Positions 27,987 to 36,194 of a stretch of 64,000 nt of DNA are shown here, piece after piece. Under the pieces are notes generated by a model. It had not been told where the DNA came from. It was given only the letters and a program-made list of their open reading frames with translations, and did not search any database. The stretch spans positions 115,405 to 179,404 of the forward strand of contig NZ_PJRO01000007.1 of NCBI RefSeq assembly GCF_002858745.1, given 5' to 3'. Source of the DNA: Mesorhizobium loti (GTDB taxonomy: Bacteria > Pseudomonadota > Alphaproteobacteria > Rhizobiales > Rhizobiaceae). The translations under genes and the position numbers were made by a program. Position 1 is the first letter of the stretch; every line of letters starts with the position of its first letter.

Positions 27987-29041
27987 CAGGCGATCTTCTT
28001 CTGAGCTTTGCGGGCAAGCTCCTGCCTATATTTTTCCGCGTCCCAGTCGGTAAGCTGCCGATGTTCCTCTTCGGTCAGCACACGGACCGGTGCACCGGCG
28101 GGAATACGCGCGGTCACATCGGCAAGGCAGCGTGCCATGGCGTCGGCGCCCGGAACGGCGTCACCGCGCATCAGAACACCAATCCCGGCACACAGGATCG
28201 CGACTGGGGCTGTGCCCAGGCGCGCCACCACCGCTGCGGCATCCTCACTCGTCTTCGCGATGACCGAACCGGCACCTAGGAAAATCACATGATCCGGATA
28301 GAGACTGCCTTGGGCTGCGAGCGCGGCGCTCTGCGGATCGATCGCCACGGAGTGCGCAACCTCGGATAATGGCAACCGGTAGTCGCTGCCGGCCATCAGC
28401 CGGGCCAGTTCATCCTTATCCGGGCCGGGCGCAGCACGCGGCGCAATGCGCAACCGCGCCTTCACATCGTATAGAAGCGCCTCGGCCTCTTTCACCGTAT
28501 CGGCGCCGACGACCAGGCCGTGATTGGCCAGGATCAGCATATCTGGTCGGTTACCACTGTGCTCGGCAATGGCGAGTGCCAAGGGTAGGCCCGGCCGCGC
28601 GTAAGGCACGTAGGCCCAGTTGAGGCCGGCAAGGCGCGGGCCGACCTGCTCGACGCAGTCGCGGCGCACGGCAAAAGCAATCGTGTCGACGCAATGGACG
28701 TGCAGCACGACGCGGTGCGGCATCAGCGCATGCACGGTGGTTTCGATCGATGGGCGCAGGCCGGAGCCGTTGTGTTCAGCGACGACGAATTGCTGCGCCT
28801 GTTCGGCGGCGGGGTCGACGGCTTCGACCGCGGCGATCAGCGGCGCCATCTCGACCGGCACCATGATGTCGCGCTCAGCGGCGTGGGCGAGCCAGGTCCC
28901 GGATGCCTTGATCCACAGCGTGCCGTCAACCTTGAGCGACGTGTTGCCGCCGGCTCCCTGCGTCAGCAAGGGGTCGTTGCCGATATGGGCCGACAGGGTC
29001 TTCAGCGCGGCAAGCTCGGCTTGCCAATCGACCGCAGGCAT
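27986..29041 (-). CDS. Class II aldolase/adducin family protein, long form
   Basis: 351-aa protein with an N-terminal class II aldolase domain. GAGGNTSLKVDG (about residues 29-40) is the phosphate-binding segment. SIETTVHALMPHRVVLHVHCVD carries the Glu and the zinc His pair, and ANHGLVVGADT the third His. About 120 residues follow the aldolase domain (from about residue 215), with DHVIFLGAGSVIA, like the C-terminal part of RhaD-type aldolases. It resembles the aldolase half of RhaD but lacks the dehydrogenase half. It lies downstream of rhaS beyond two hairpins and is coupled to the FGGY kinase. Confidence 0.87.
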   Translation of the reverse strand: MPAVDWQAELAALKTLSAHIGNDPLLTQGAGGNTSLKVDGTLWIKASGTWLAHAAERDIMVPVEMAPLIAAVEAVDPAAEQAQQFVVAEHNGSGLRPSIETTVHALMPHRVVLHVHCVDTIAFAVRRDCVEQVGPRLAGLNWAYVPYARPGLPLALAIAEHSGNRPDMLILANHGLVVGADTVKEAEALLYDVKARLRIAPRAAPGPDKDELARLMAGSDYRLPLSEVAHSVAIDPQSAALAAQGSLYPDHVIFLGAGSVIAKTSEDAAAVVARLGTAPVAILCAGIGVLMRGDAVPGADAMARCLADVTARIPAGAPVRVLTEEEHRQLTDWDAEKYRQELARKAQKKIA

Positions 29042-29065
29042 CGCGCGATCCTTTCCAGTTCAGTG

Positions 29066-29134
29066 TCGAAGCCGGCAGGCAGGCGGACCGGCCGGCTTCG
29101 ATTGAGGAGACGCGGTGGACTGCGTCCCCTCAAT
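29066..29134 (-). repeat. Two consecutive stem-loops after rhaS
   Basis: Stem 1 pairs TCGAAGCCGGC (29066-29076) with GCCGGCTTCGA (29091-29101), 11 bp perfect. Stem 2 pairs ATTGAGGAGACGC (29101-29113) with GCGTCCCCTCAAT (29122-29134), with one mismatch. On the minus strand they lie directly between the binding-protein stop (29140) and the aldolase start (29041). They probably protect the rhaS mRNA 3' end or attenuate downstream expression. Confidence 0.65.
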
Positions 29135-29139
29135 CGATG

Positions 29140-30249
29140 TTAGAAGTCGAAGTTGTTGATGTTGTCCTTGCTGAAGACGGTCGGCGCGCCGAGCAGGATC
29201 TCCGAGCCGTTGATGACGGAGAGATCGCCAAGCTTGCCGGCCTTCACCGAGGTTGCTCCCGGTGCCAGCGTACCGTCGGCCACGGCGCGCAGCACATGGG
29301 CGGCGGCGTAGCCAAGATCGACCGGGTTCCACAGCACCACCGACTTCACGCAATCCGCCGCGACATACGGCTTCATGGCGTTTGGCGTGGCGAGGCCGAC
29401 GACCGCGACCTTGCCGCATTTCTTGGCCTGCGTGACTGCATCCGCTGCCGCCGGCGTGGCAACGCTGGTCATGCCGAAGACGCCCTTGAGCTCGTCACCA
29501 TATTTGTTGAGCAGCGTGTTGGTCTGGTTGAACGAGAGGATGTTGTCCTCCTGCGCTTCCACCGTCTCCAGCCACTTCATCTTCGGATGGCATTTGGCCT
29601 GGTAGGCCGCCATTTCGGCGATCCAGCGCGCCTGGTTCGGCGTCGTGAAGGTCGAGGTGACGATGGCGAAGGCGCCATCCTCGCCGGTTTCCTTGGCCAT
29701 GGAATCGACCATCGCCTTGGCAATTCCGTTGAACTCGGCCTGGTTGACGAACCACTGGCGCGCATCCGGCGTCGAGTTGGCGTCGTAGCCGACAACATTG
29801 ATGCCGGCGGCCAGCGCCTTCTTCAGCACCGGCGCGATCGCAACCGGATCATTGGCGGCAAACAGGATGCCGTCGACGCCGCTGGTGATGTAGTTGTCGA
29901 TCAGCGTGATCTGGTCGTCGATGTTGGCCTTGCTCGGACCATCGGTCTTGGCGTCGATCGTGCCGATTTCCTTGGCCGCGTCGGCGATGCCCTTGGACGT
30001 GGCGTTGAAATAGCCGATGCCGACCAGCTTCGGCACATCGACGACCTTCAGCGTCTTGCCCTTGCGGTCGGGCGCATTGGTCGGCGAGCCGCCGTCATAA
30101 GGCTTGGCCGCGGCCGTCGCAGGCGTGGCGTCGCAGGCGAGCGGGTTGGTCGGCAAGTCGTCACCACCGGTCCAGGCGGCGGATTGGGCATGGCTGAGGC
30201 TTGTCGAGAACGACAAGGCCAGCAGTGCGCTGAGCACTCTATTACGCAT
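29140..30249 (-). CDS. rhaS: Rhamnose ABC transporter substrate-binding protein
   Basis: 369-aa periplasmic protein of the ribose/LacI-like binding family. The signal peptide is MRNRVLSALLALSFSTSLSH with cleavage after AQ. GGAGG is 6 nt from ATG 30249 and touches ATG 30255, so the second ATG was chosen. A 50-residue insert after the signal peptide, with CDATP, precedes the first Rossmann strand (KTLKVVDVPKLVGIGYF). Position after the two permease genes in the rhamnose operon supports RhaS. Binding specificity for rhamnose is from context. Confidence 0.88.
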   Translation of the reverse strand: MRNRVLSALLALSFSTSLSHAQSAAWTGGDDLPTNPLACDATPATAAAKPYDGGSPTNAPDRKGKTLKVVDVPKLVGIGYFNATSKGIADAAKEIGTIDAKTDGPSKANIDDQITLIDNYITSGVDGILFAANDPVAIAPVLKKALAAGINVVGYDANSTPDARQWFVNQAEFNGIAKAMVDSMAKETGEDGAFAIVTSTFTTPNQARWIAEMAAYQAKCHPKMKWLETVEAQEDNILSFNQTNTLLNKYGDELKGVFGMTSVATPAAADAVTQAKKCGKVAVVGLATPNAMKPYVAADCVKSVVLWNPVDLGYAAAHVLRAVADGTLAPGATSVKAGKLGDLSVINGSEILLGAPTVFSKDNINNFDF

Positions 30250-30312
30250 TTTCATCCTCCAATTGTTCGTCCGGACACTGATGAGCGGCAGTGAAGGACG
30301 CTTCTCCCTTTG

Positions 30313-31257
30313 TTATCGAGTGCCGCTCCTCTCGAAGAGGTTGCTGGCGAGGATCGCCAGGATCAGTACCGCGCCGATGAGCATGATGGTGCCGTCGCCC
30401 TTCACGCCGGCGAGCGACAGGCCGTTCTTCAGCGCCTGGATGAGGCAAAGGCCGATCATGGTGCCGGCGATCGTGCCGCGGCCGCCGAAGATCGAGGTGC
30501 CTCCGAGCACCACGGCGGTGATCGCGTCGAGCTCGATGCCGGTACCCATGTCGGAGCGTGTGGTCGAGACGCGCGAGACGAAGATCACGCCAGCAAGTGC
30601 TGCCGCGAAACCCGACGCGGTGTAGAGGGCAAGCTTGGTCTTCTCGACCGAAAGGCCCGAGAAGCGGCTGGCGACCTCGTTGGAGCCGATGGCGTAGACC
30701 GTGCGGCCCCAGCGTGTGTAGGCAAGGATGATGGAGGCGATGATCGCCGCCGCCGCCAGGATCCAGAGCTGCGTCGGCACGCCCAGCACCTCGCCCTGGC
30801 CGAGCACATAGAACCAGTCCGGATAGCCGCGCACCGAACGCGCCTGGCTGATGCCTTCGGCCAGGCCGCGATAGAGCGCCAGCGTCGCCAGCGTCGCGAT
30901 CAGCGGCGGCACGGTGAACCGGGTGATGATCAGGCCGTTAACAAAGCCGGCAAACGTGCCGACGGCGATCGCCGCCACAGCAGCCACCGGCAGCGGCAGG
31001 CCGACATTCTGCCAGAACACGCCGGTGAGGATCGCGGTGAGGCCGAGGATCGAACCGACCGAAAGATCGATGCCGCCGGTGGCGATGACAAAGGTCATGG
31101 CAATGGCGATGAGGCCGATTTCCGTCATCAGCCGGCCCTGGTTGAGCAGGTTGGAGACGGTGAAGAAACGATCGGACTGGAACGACAGCACGATCAGTAC
31201 GACGACCAGCAGCAGGGCCAGGAAGGTTTCGTGACGGAGCAGGGATTTCCAGTTCAT
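30313..31257 (-). CDS. rhaQ: Rhamnose ABC transporter permease
   Basis: 314-aa permease of the CUT2 (ribose) family. The signature IATGGIDLSVGSILGLTA (about residues 60-78) and the C-terminal ITAVVLGGTSIFGGRGTIAGT are typical. The frame is open up to 31683 but overlaps the upstream permease gene; ATG 31257 (MNWKSLLRHETF) is the natural start, 11 nt after that gene. About eight to ten membrane segments. The rhaP/rhaQ naming follows the order T-P-Q known from Rhizobium leguminosarum and could be swapped. Confidence 0.9.
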   Translation of the reverse strand: MNWKSLLRHETFLALLLVVVLIVLSFQSDRFFTVSNLLNQGRLMTEIGLIAIAMTFVIATGGIDLSVGSILGLTAILTGVFWQNVGLPLPVAAVAAIAVGTFAGFVNGLIITRFTVPPLIATLATLALYRGLAEGISQARSVRGYPDWFYVLGQGEVLGVPTQLWILAAAAIIASIILAYTRWGRTVYAIGSNEVASRFSGLSVEKTKLALYTASGFAAALAGVIFVSRVSTTRSDMGTGIELDAITAVVLGGTSIFGGRGTIAGTMIGLCLIQALKNGLSLAGVKGDGTIMLIGAVLILAILASNLFERSGTR

Positions 31258-31268
31258 CCGCGCGCCCC

Positions 31269-32264
31269 TCAAAGCCTGCCGCGGCGGCGCAGCATGTCGG
31301 CGAGCACCGTGGCCAGGATCAGCAGGCCGATCACCGCGCGCAGCCAGTAGGCCGAGACATTGACGAAGATCAGCGCCGAACCGATCGTGGCGAACAGGAT
31401 GGTTGCCAGTGTCGAGCCGATGACCGTGCCCGAACCGCCGAGGATCGACACGCCGCCGATGACGGCTGCGGTGATGACTGTGAGTTCGAGATTGGGCGGC
31501 ACGGTCGACTGGATGACCTGCAACTGCGTGGCGAACAGAATGGTCGCCAGCCCAGCGAAAGCGCCGTGGATGACGAACACCGCGACGGTGCGGCGTTCGA
31601 CGGGAATGCCAGTGGCAAGCGCTGCCTCCGCATTGCCGCCGATGGCATAAAGCGAGCGCCCGAAGGCCGAGTAACGCATCCAAAGTGCTGCAAGCACGGT
31701 CAAGACCACCATGAAGACCAGCGGGACCGGCAAGCCGAAGACACTCTTCTGGGCGATCAGGAAGGCGGGCGGCAGGTCGGTGATCCAGGTGCCGCCAGTG
31801 AAGCTGATCAGTCCGCCGCGCATGATCGACAGCGCGCCCAGCGTCACCACGATCGAAGGGATGCGCGCATAGGCGACGAGAGCGCCGATACAGGCGTTGA
31901 CCGCCATGCCGACCAGCACCGGCGCCAGCCAGGCGATCCAGACCGGATAACCAGCGACCGCCAGCGTGCCCGAGATTGTCGCCAGCACGCCGATCAGCGC
32001 GCCGACCGACACGTCGATATGGCCGGTGATGATGACCATCGCCATGCCGATGGCGGCAACGGCGATATAGGCATTGCCGGCGAAGATCGTGGTCAGGTTG
32101 TTGGCGCTGATGAAGCGCGGATTGACCAGCATCACCACCGCGAACAGCACAATGATGGCGGCAAGCACGACCAGCTCCTGGCCGTAGTCGGCAAACAGCC
32201 GCCGCAGAAAGCCGGGACGCTCTGTGGCCGGGCGGGTTGGCGGGAGATCGACGATAACACTCAT
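31269..32264 (-). CDS. rhaP: Rhamnose ABC transporter permease
   Basis: 331-aa CUT2 family permease. VIITGHIDVSVGALIGVLAT shows the signature with H for the usual G, and AAVIGGVSILGGSGTVIGS is the C-terminal family motif. A 25-residue soluble N-terminus precedes the first helix. Its ATG overlaps the ATPase stop by 1 nt (TGATG), so translation is coupled. It forms the heteromeric membrane channel with the next permease. Confidence 0.92.
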   Translation of the reverse strand: MSVIVDLPPTRPATERPGFLRRLFADYGQELVVLAAIIVLFAVVMLVNPRFISANNLTTIFAGNAYIAVAAIGMAMVIITGHIDVSVGALIGVLATISGTLAVAGYPVWIAWLAPVLVGMAVNACIGALVAYARIPSIVVTLGALSIMRGGLISFTGGTWITDLPPAFLIAQKSVFGLPVPLVFMVVLTVLAALWMRYSAFGRSLYAIGGNAEAALATGIPVERRTVAVFVIHGAFAGLATILFATQLQVIQSTVPPNLELTVITAAVIGGVSILGGSGTVIGSTLATILFATIGSALIFVNVSAYWLRAVIGLLILATVLADMLRRRGRL

Positions 32265-33775
32265 CAGGCCGCCTCCCCGCTTTGGTGCGCGGTCATCGCC
32301 ATGCCGACCCGTTCCGGTGTGGCATCAGCCCTGTCGATCTCGCCGGTGAGGCGGCCGCCGCTGATCACCAGGATGCGGTCGCTCATGCCGAGCACTTCCG
32401 GCAGCTCACTGGAGATCATCAGGATGGCGACACCCTGCTTCACCAGCTCACCCATGATGGTGTGGATCTCGGCCTTGGCGCCGACGTCGACGCCGCGCGT
32501 CGGCTCGTCGAGGATCAGCACCTTGGGATTGGTCTCCAGCCATTTGGCGATCACCACCTTCTGCTGGTTGCCGCCCGACAGCTCGCCGACCGGTTGTGCG
32601 ATGTTGCGGCACCGGACCCTGAGCCGCTTGACGGCGTCGAGCGCGCGCTGCGCTTCTTCGCCGGCCTTGATGAAGATGCCGGACGAGAAGCGCTCGATGG
32701 AGGCCATCGACACGTTCTTGCGGATGGCCATCTGCTTGACCAGGCCCTGCTGGCCGCGATCCTCCGGCACATAGGCGATGCCGAGGTCGCGCGCCTGGCG
32801 CGGCGAGGTGATGCTGACCGTCCTGCCCTCGAGCGAAATCGAGCCTGAGGTCGCCGGCGTCATGCCGAACAAAGTGAGCGCGAGTTCGGTGCGCCCGCTG
32901 CCGACCAGGCCCGCAACGCCGAGGATCTCGCCTCGGCGCAGGGAAAAGGAGAGGTCCTGCACATGGCGGCCGTGATTGAGGTTCTTCACCTCCAGCACGG
33001 TGTCACCGATCGCGGCTTCAGCCTTGGGGAACAGGCTGTCGATCGGCCGGCCCACCATCATGGAAACAAGCTCGGCCTCGTCGACCTCGCCGATGTCGCG
33101 GGTGGCGACATAACCGCCGTCGCGCAGCACGGTGACACGGTCGGCCAGTGCGAAGATCTCCGGCATGCGATGGCTGACATAGACGATGCCGACACCGCGT
33201 TCGCGCAACTGCCGCACTACGGCCATCAGGCGTTGCACATCCGATTCCACGAGCGAGGCGGTCGGCTCGTCCATGATCAGGATGCGCGCATCCTTGGAAA
33301 GCGCCTTGGCGATCTCGACACGCTGGCGCTGCGCCACCGACAAAGTCAGCACCTTGGCATCGACATCGAGGTCGAACGTGTCGAGCTGGTCGAGCAAGGC
33401 GCGCGTGCGTGCCCGCACTTCACTCCAGTCGATCCAGCCACCCGGCCTGCGCGGATAATTGCCGAGGAAGACATTCTCCGCGACGGTCAGCTCTGGAAAC
33501 AGCAACAGCTCCTGATAGACCGTGGCGATACCGGCAGCGGACGCGTCGCGCGTTGAAGCGAACCTGACCTCCTTGCCGTCGATCGTGATGGTACCGGCAT
33601 CGGGCGAATAGAGGCCGGACATCATCTTGATCAGCGTCGACTTGCCGGCACCATTCTCGCCGAGCAGGGCATGCACCTCGCCCGGGCGCACATCGAAACT
33701 GACATCCTTCAGCGCCTTCACCCCGACGAAGGATTTCGACATGCCGGTGAGGCTGACATAGGGGGCGGCAGTCAC
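32264..33775 (-). CDS. rhaT: Rhamnose ABC transporter ATP-binding protein (tandem ATPase)
   Basis: 503-aa ATPase of the RbsA/AraG type with two nucleotide-binding domains. The first has Walker A GENGAGKST, signature LSVAQRQ (degenerate) and Walker B ILIMDEPTA. The second has GLVGSGRTE (degenerate Walker A), LSGGNQQK and LILDEPTRGVD. Such asymmetry is normal for CUT2 ATPases. The start is GTG 33775, overlapping the rhaK stop (GTGA). It energises uptake of rhamnose with RhaP/Q/S. Confidence 0.94.
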   Translation of the reverse strand: MTAAPYVSLTGMSKSFVGVKALKDVSFDVRPGEVHALLGENGAGKSTLIKMMSGLYSPDAGTITIDGKEVRFASTRDASAAGIATVYQELLLFPELTVAENVFLGNYPRRPGGWIDWSEVRARTRALLDQLDTFDLDVDAKVLTLSVAQRQRVEIAKALSKDARILIMDEPTASLVESDVQRLMAVVRQLRERGVGIVYVSHRMPEIFALADRVTVLRDGGYVATRDIGEVDEAELVSMMVGRPIDSLFPKAEAAIGDTVLEVKNLNHGRHVQDLSFSLRRGEILGVAGLVGSGRTELALTLFGMTPATSGSISLEGRTVSITSPRQARDLGIAYVPEDRGQQGLVKQMAIRKNVSMASIERFSSGIFIKAGEEAQRALDAVKRLRVRCRNIAQPVGELSGGNQQKVVIAKWLETNPKVLILDEPTRGVDVGAKAEIHTIMGELVKQGVAILMISSELPEVLGMSDRILVISGGRLTGEIDRADATPERVGMAMTAHQSGEAA

Positions 33776-35175
33776 AGGCTCGCCTCCCTCGCGGTCTTCT
33801 CCGCGCGCGCAGCATCCCGGGCATTACCGGCCAGTTCGCGCCAGCGGTCGCGATAGGCCTCGAGGCCCGGCACGCTGCTCGCCGCGACCGGCACCGTCTC
33901 ATCGCGGAACGGCATCGTTCCGAGCGCCTTGAAGGCAAGCGCGGCGGCGCCAGTGGCAGAGCCTTCGCTCATTTCGGAATGGATGACCGTCTGGGCCGGG
34001 CGCAGTTGCGCCAGCATCGCGGTCAAAAGGTCGATCTTGGCCAGGCCGCCGTCGACGACCAGGAGATTGTCGGAACGGATCAGGTCGAGCGACAGGTCGG
34101 TCATCATCAGCACGTAGAGGGCGGCAACCGCGGCGCGATCCTCGCCCTCGACATCGCCGACGATCTTTCCGCTGGTTTCCGGAAACGGCCCGCCAGCCGC
34201 CCATGACGGCAGGGCGAAGATGCCGCGCCCCATCACCCGCTCCACCGCCTGCTGCGAGATCGGCTGGTTCCAGCTTTCGCTGATCAGGTCATATTCGCGG
34301 CCGCCCATGAAGCGCAGCGAAGGCGCTGGTTCGCCGTTGACGGTGACATTGGCGATCATGTCCCGCTCGCGGTCGAGCGCATCGAGGGGACAGTCGAGAT
34401 TGATGATGATGACCCAGGTGCCGGTCGAGACCAGCGTGAAGCCCGACAGGCCGGTCATGCGGTAGTAGGCAAGGGCGGCGTTGGAATCGTGCACGCCATT
34501 GTGGACGCGGATCGAGCGACTGGACCCATCCGGCAGCGCCACGCGGGTCTCGCCGATGACCGCACCGGCAGGCTCTATTTCCGGAAACTTGTCGCGCCAG
34601 CCCAACCGGTCGACCAGCGAGGAAAAATCCCGCTTCAGCGGTGCCCACAACTGGCTATGCGCGCCGAGATAGGACCATTCCGCCAGCGGGCGGCCGGAAA
34701 ACCGCCAACCCCAGTATTGCGGATAGCAGAGGATCGCCTCCGCATCGGCGAAGGCACGCGGCTCCTCCTGCTTCAGCCAATAGATGTGGCGCGCAATCGA
34801 GAAACCGAGCGGCAGCCAGGGCGTATAGGTCTCCGAAAAATCCGGCAGCATCGGATCGATCACCCGCGCGATCGATGGTGGGATTTCCTGCTCGTAATCC
34901 AGGACGGGATGGAGAAGCTCGGCGCTGCGCACCAGGGCGAAGGCACAGCCATGGGCGGAGACCATCAGCCCGCCGACATCGTGCACGACAACGACATCAG
35001 CGAGTTCGCTGCTCATCCAGGCAAACAGGCGCTCGTCGTCGAGCACGTGACGGCCGCGAAACTCCTTCCATACGGGCTTTGTGCGGCGCTCGTCGAGCAG
35101 AACGCCGTTGGGCGCGAACACAAACAGCTTCGAATTGGTCTTGCCGAGATCGAAAACTGCGAGTGCGTCGCTCAT
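33772..35175 (-). CDS. rhaK: Rhamnose kinase-like FGGY protein
   Basis: 467-aa FGGY kinase. FDLGKTNSKLFVF (8-20) is the N-terminal phosphate loop; LVSTGTWVIIINLD and VVDGGLAKIDL are the adenosine-binding parts. The frame is open to 35550 inside rhaR, but ATG 35175 overlaps the rhaR stop by 4 nt (ATGA). It matches the rhizobial RhaK, reported to be needed for both rhamnose phosphorylation and transport activity. Being next to rhaT, it can couple uptake to phosphorylation. Confidence 0.9.
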   Translation of the reverse strand: MSDALAVFDLGKTNSKLFVFAPNGVLLDERRTKPVWKEFRGRHVLDDERLFAWMSSELADVVVVHDVGGLMVSAHGCAFALVRSAELLHPVLDYEQEIPPSIARVIDPMLPDFSETYTPWLPLGFSIARHIYWLKQEEPRAFADAEAILCYPQYWGWRFSGRPLAEWSYLGAHSQLWAPLKRDFSSLVDRLGWRDKFPEIEPAGAVIGETRVALPDGSSRSIRVHNGVHDSNAALAYYRMTGLSGFTLVSTGTWVIIINLDCPLDALDRERDMIANVTVNGEPAPSLRFMGGREYDLISESWNQPISQQAVERVMGRGIFALPSWAAGGPFPETSGKIVGDVEGEDRAAVAALYVLMMTDLSLDLIRSDNLLVVDGGLAKIDLLTAMLAQLRPAQTVIHSEMSEGSATGAAALAFKALGTMPFRDETVPVAASSVPGLEAYRDRWRELAGNARDAARAEKTAREASL

Positions 35176-35966
35176 CCCGCGCCCCCATTGGCCGCAAGCC
35201 CCCCGCTTGGGGCGATGCGCAGGGCGACACCGGCCGCCTCCAGCATCTTGGCATGCTGGTCCGACAGCCCGTCGTCGGTGATCAGGACACCGACGCGGGT
35301 CAATGGCAAGGCGGCGTGGCGCGCATGGATGGAGAATTTGCGGCTGTCGGCCAGAACGATGACCTGGTCGGCATTGCGGCTGAGATCCTGGATGGCGCGC
35401 ACCATCAGCGGATGCGATTCCAACAGGCCGTCGGCGCTGATGCCCTGCGCGCCGAGGAAGAATTTCGAGGCAAAGAAGGCCGGCTGCGACGGCGAGTAGA
35501 TAACGCGCGGCTCGCGGTACAATTCGCCGCCGGCGATGGTCAGGCTGCATTTGCCGTGCTCGCCGAGATAGGCGGCGAGCGGCATCGAATTGGTGAACAG
35601 CCGGACGTTGCGTTCGGCAAGCTTGACGCCGAGGTGGTAGCAGGTCGAACCGCCATTGACGATGACGGCATCGCCATCCATCACCATGGTCGATGCCAGC
35701 TCGGCGATCTGATGTTTCGCATCGACGGCGAGATCGCGGTTTTCATCGTAGGGACGGGCGAACGCCGTCGTCTGCGAGGCCGCGCCGTCGATTGCGGAGA
35801 TGCCGCCATAGACCTTCCGCGCGCCGCCAGACTGGTCGATCTTGTCGATGTCGCGCCGGATGGTGGCAGCCGACACGCCAAGCTGCTCCTGCAACTCGCG
35901 CACCGACGCAAAGGGCCGGTCGCGCAGCAGGTCGATGATCTGCCGATGGCGGACCAAGTCGTTCAA
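35172..35966 (-). CDS. rhaR: DeoR family transcriptional regulator of rhamnose genes
   Basis: 264-aa regulator. Residues about 3-55 form the DeoR HTH (RHRQIIDLLRDRP, then VRELQEQLGVSAATIRRDIDKI) and the rest is the DeoR sugar-phosphate sensor domain (VNGGSTCYHLG, FFLGAQGISADGL). The frame is open to 36038, but the strong GGGAGG at 35974-35979 sits 7 nt from TTG 35966 and this start gives the normal family length. A TTG start is therefore preferred; ATG 36005 is the alternative. It is first in the operon and probably controls it and rhaD. Confidence 0.87.
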   Translation of the reverse strand: MNDLVRHRQIIDLLRDRPFASVRELQEQLGVSAATIRRDIDKIDQSGGARKVYGGISAIDGAASQTTAFARPYDENRDLAVDAKHQIAELASTMVMDGDAVIVNGGSTCYHLGVKLAERNVRLFTNSMPLAAYLGEHGKCSLTIAGGELYREPRVIYSPSQPAFFASKFFLGAQGISADGLLESHPLMVRAIQDLSRNADQVIVLADSRKFSIHARHAALPLTRVGVLITDDGLSDQHAKMLEAAGVALRIAPSGGLAANGGAG

Positions 35967-36194
35967 GCCAAATCCTCCCGTGACGACCCCAGAACCGAGC
36001 GTCATGATCCAAGTTACGCAAAATCGATGTGTGCGCAAGTCATTTGTGAAAAACTTTGCTCATATTGCGACGCATATAAATCAGTTAGCAGCCGCGATAT
36101 GATCGAGTTTAATCTTTCATGATTGACAAACCGCATGCCTTGGACTGATTTTAGCGCTCATGCCGCGCCCGGGAGGCCGGCGGGAGGATCAGAC
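35967..36194. promoter_or_regulatory. Divergent rhaR/rhaD control region
   Basis: A 228-bp gap between the TTG of rhaR and ATG 36195 of rhaD. Positions 36010-36125 are AT-rich in contrast to the flanks, with TATAAA near 36076 and several short GCGCAA/TTGCG-like elements in both orientations (about 36015-36075), fitting a DeoR-type operator region. GGAGG at 36183-36187 is the rhaD ribosome-binding site. Precise promoter positions cannot be fixed by eye. Confidence 0.55.

Noticed and set aside
30310..31350. 346-codon plus-strand frame across rhaQ and rhaP
   Set aside because: Crosses two good permease genes and is extremely charged, a typical antisense shadow.
33772..35550. rhaK with a 125-residue N-terminal extension
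   Set aside because: The extra part is the shadow of rhaR; ATG 35175 overlaps the rhaR stop by 4 nt and starts right at the kinase domain.
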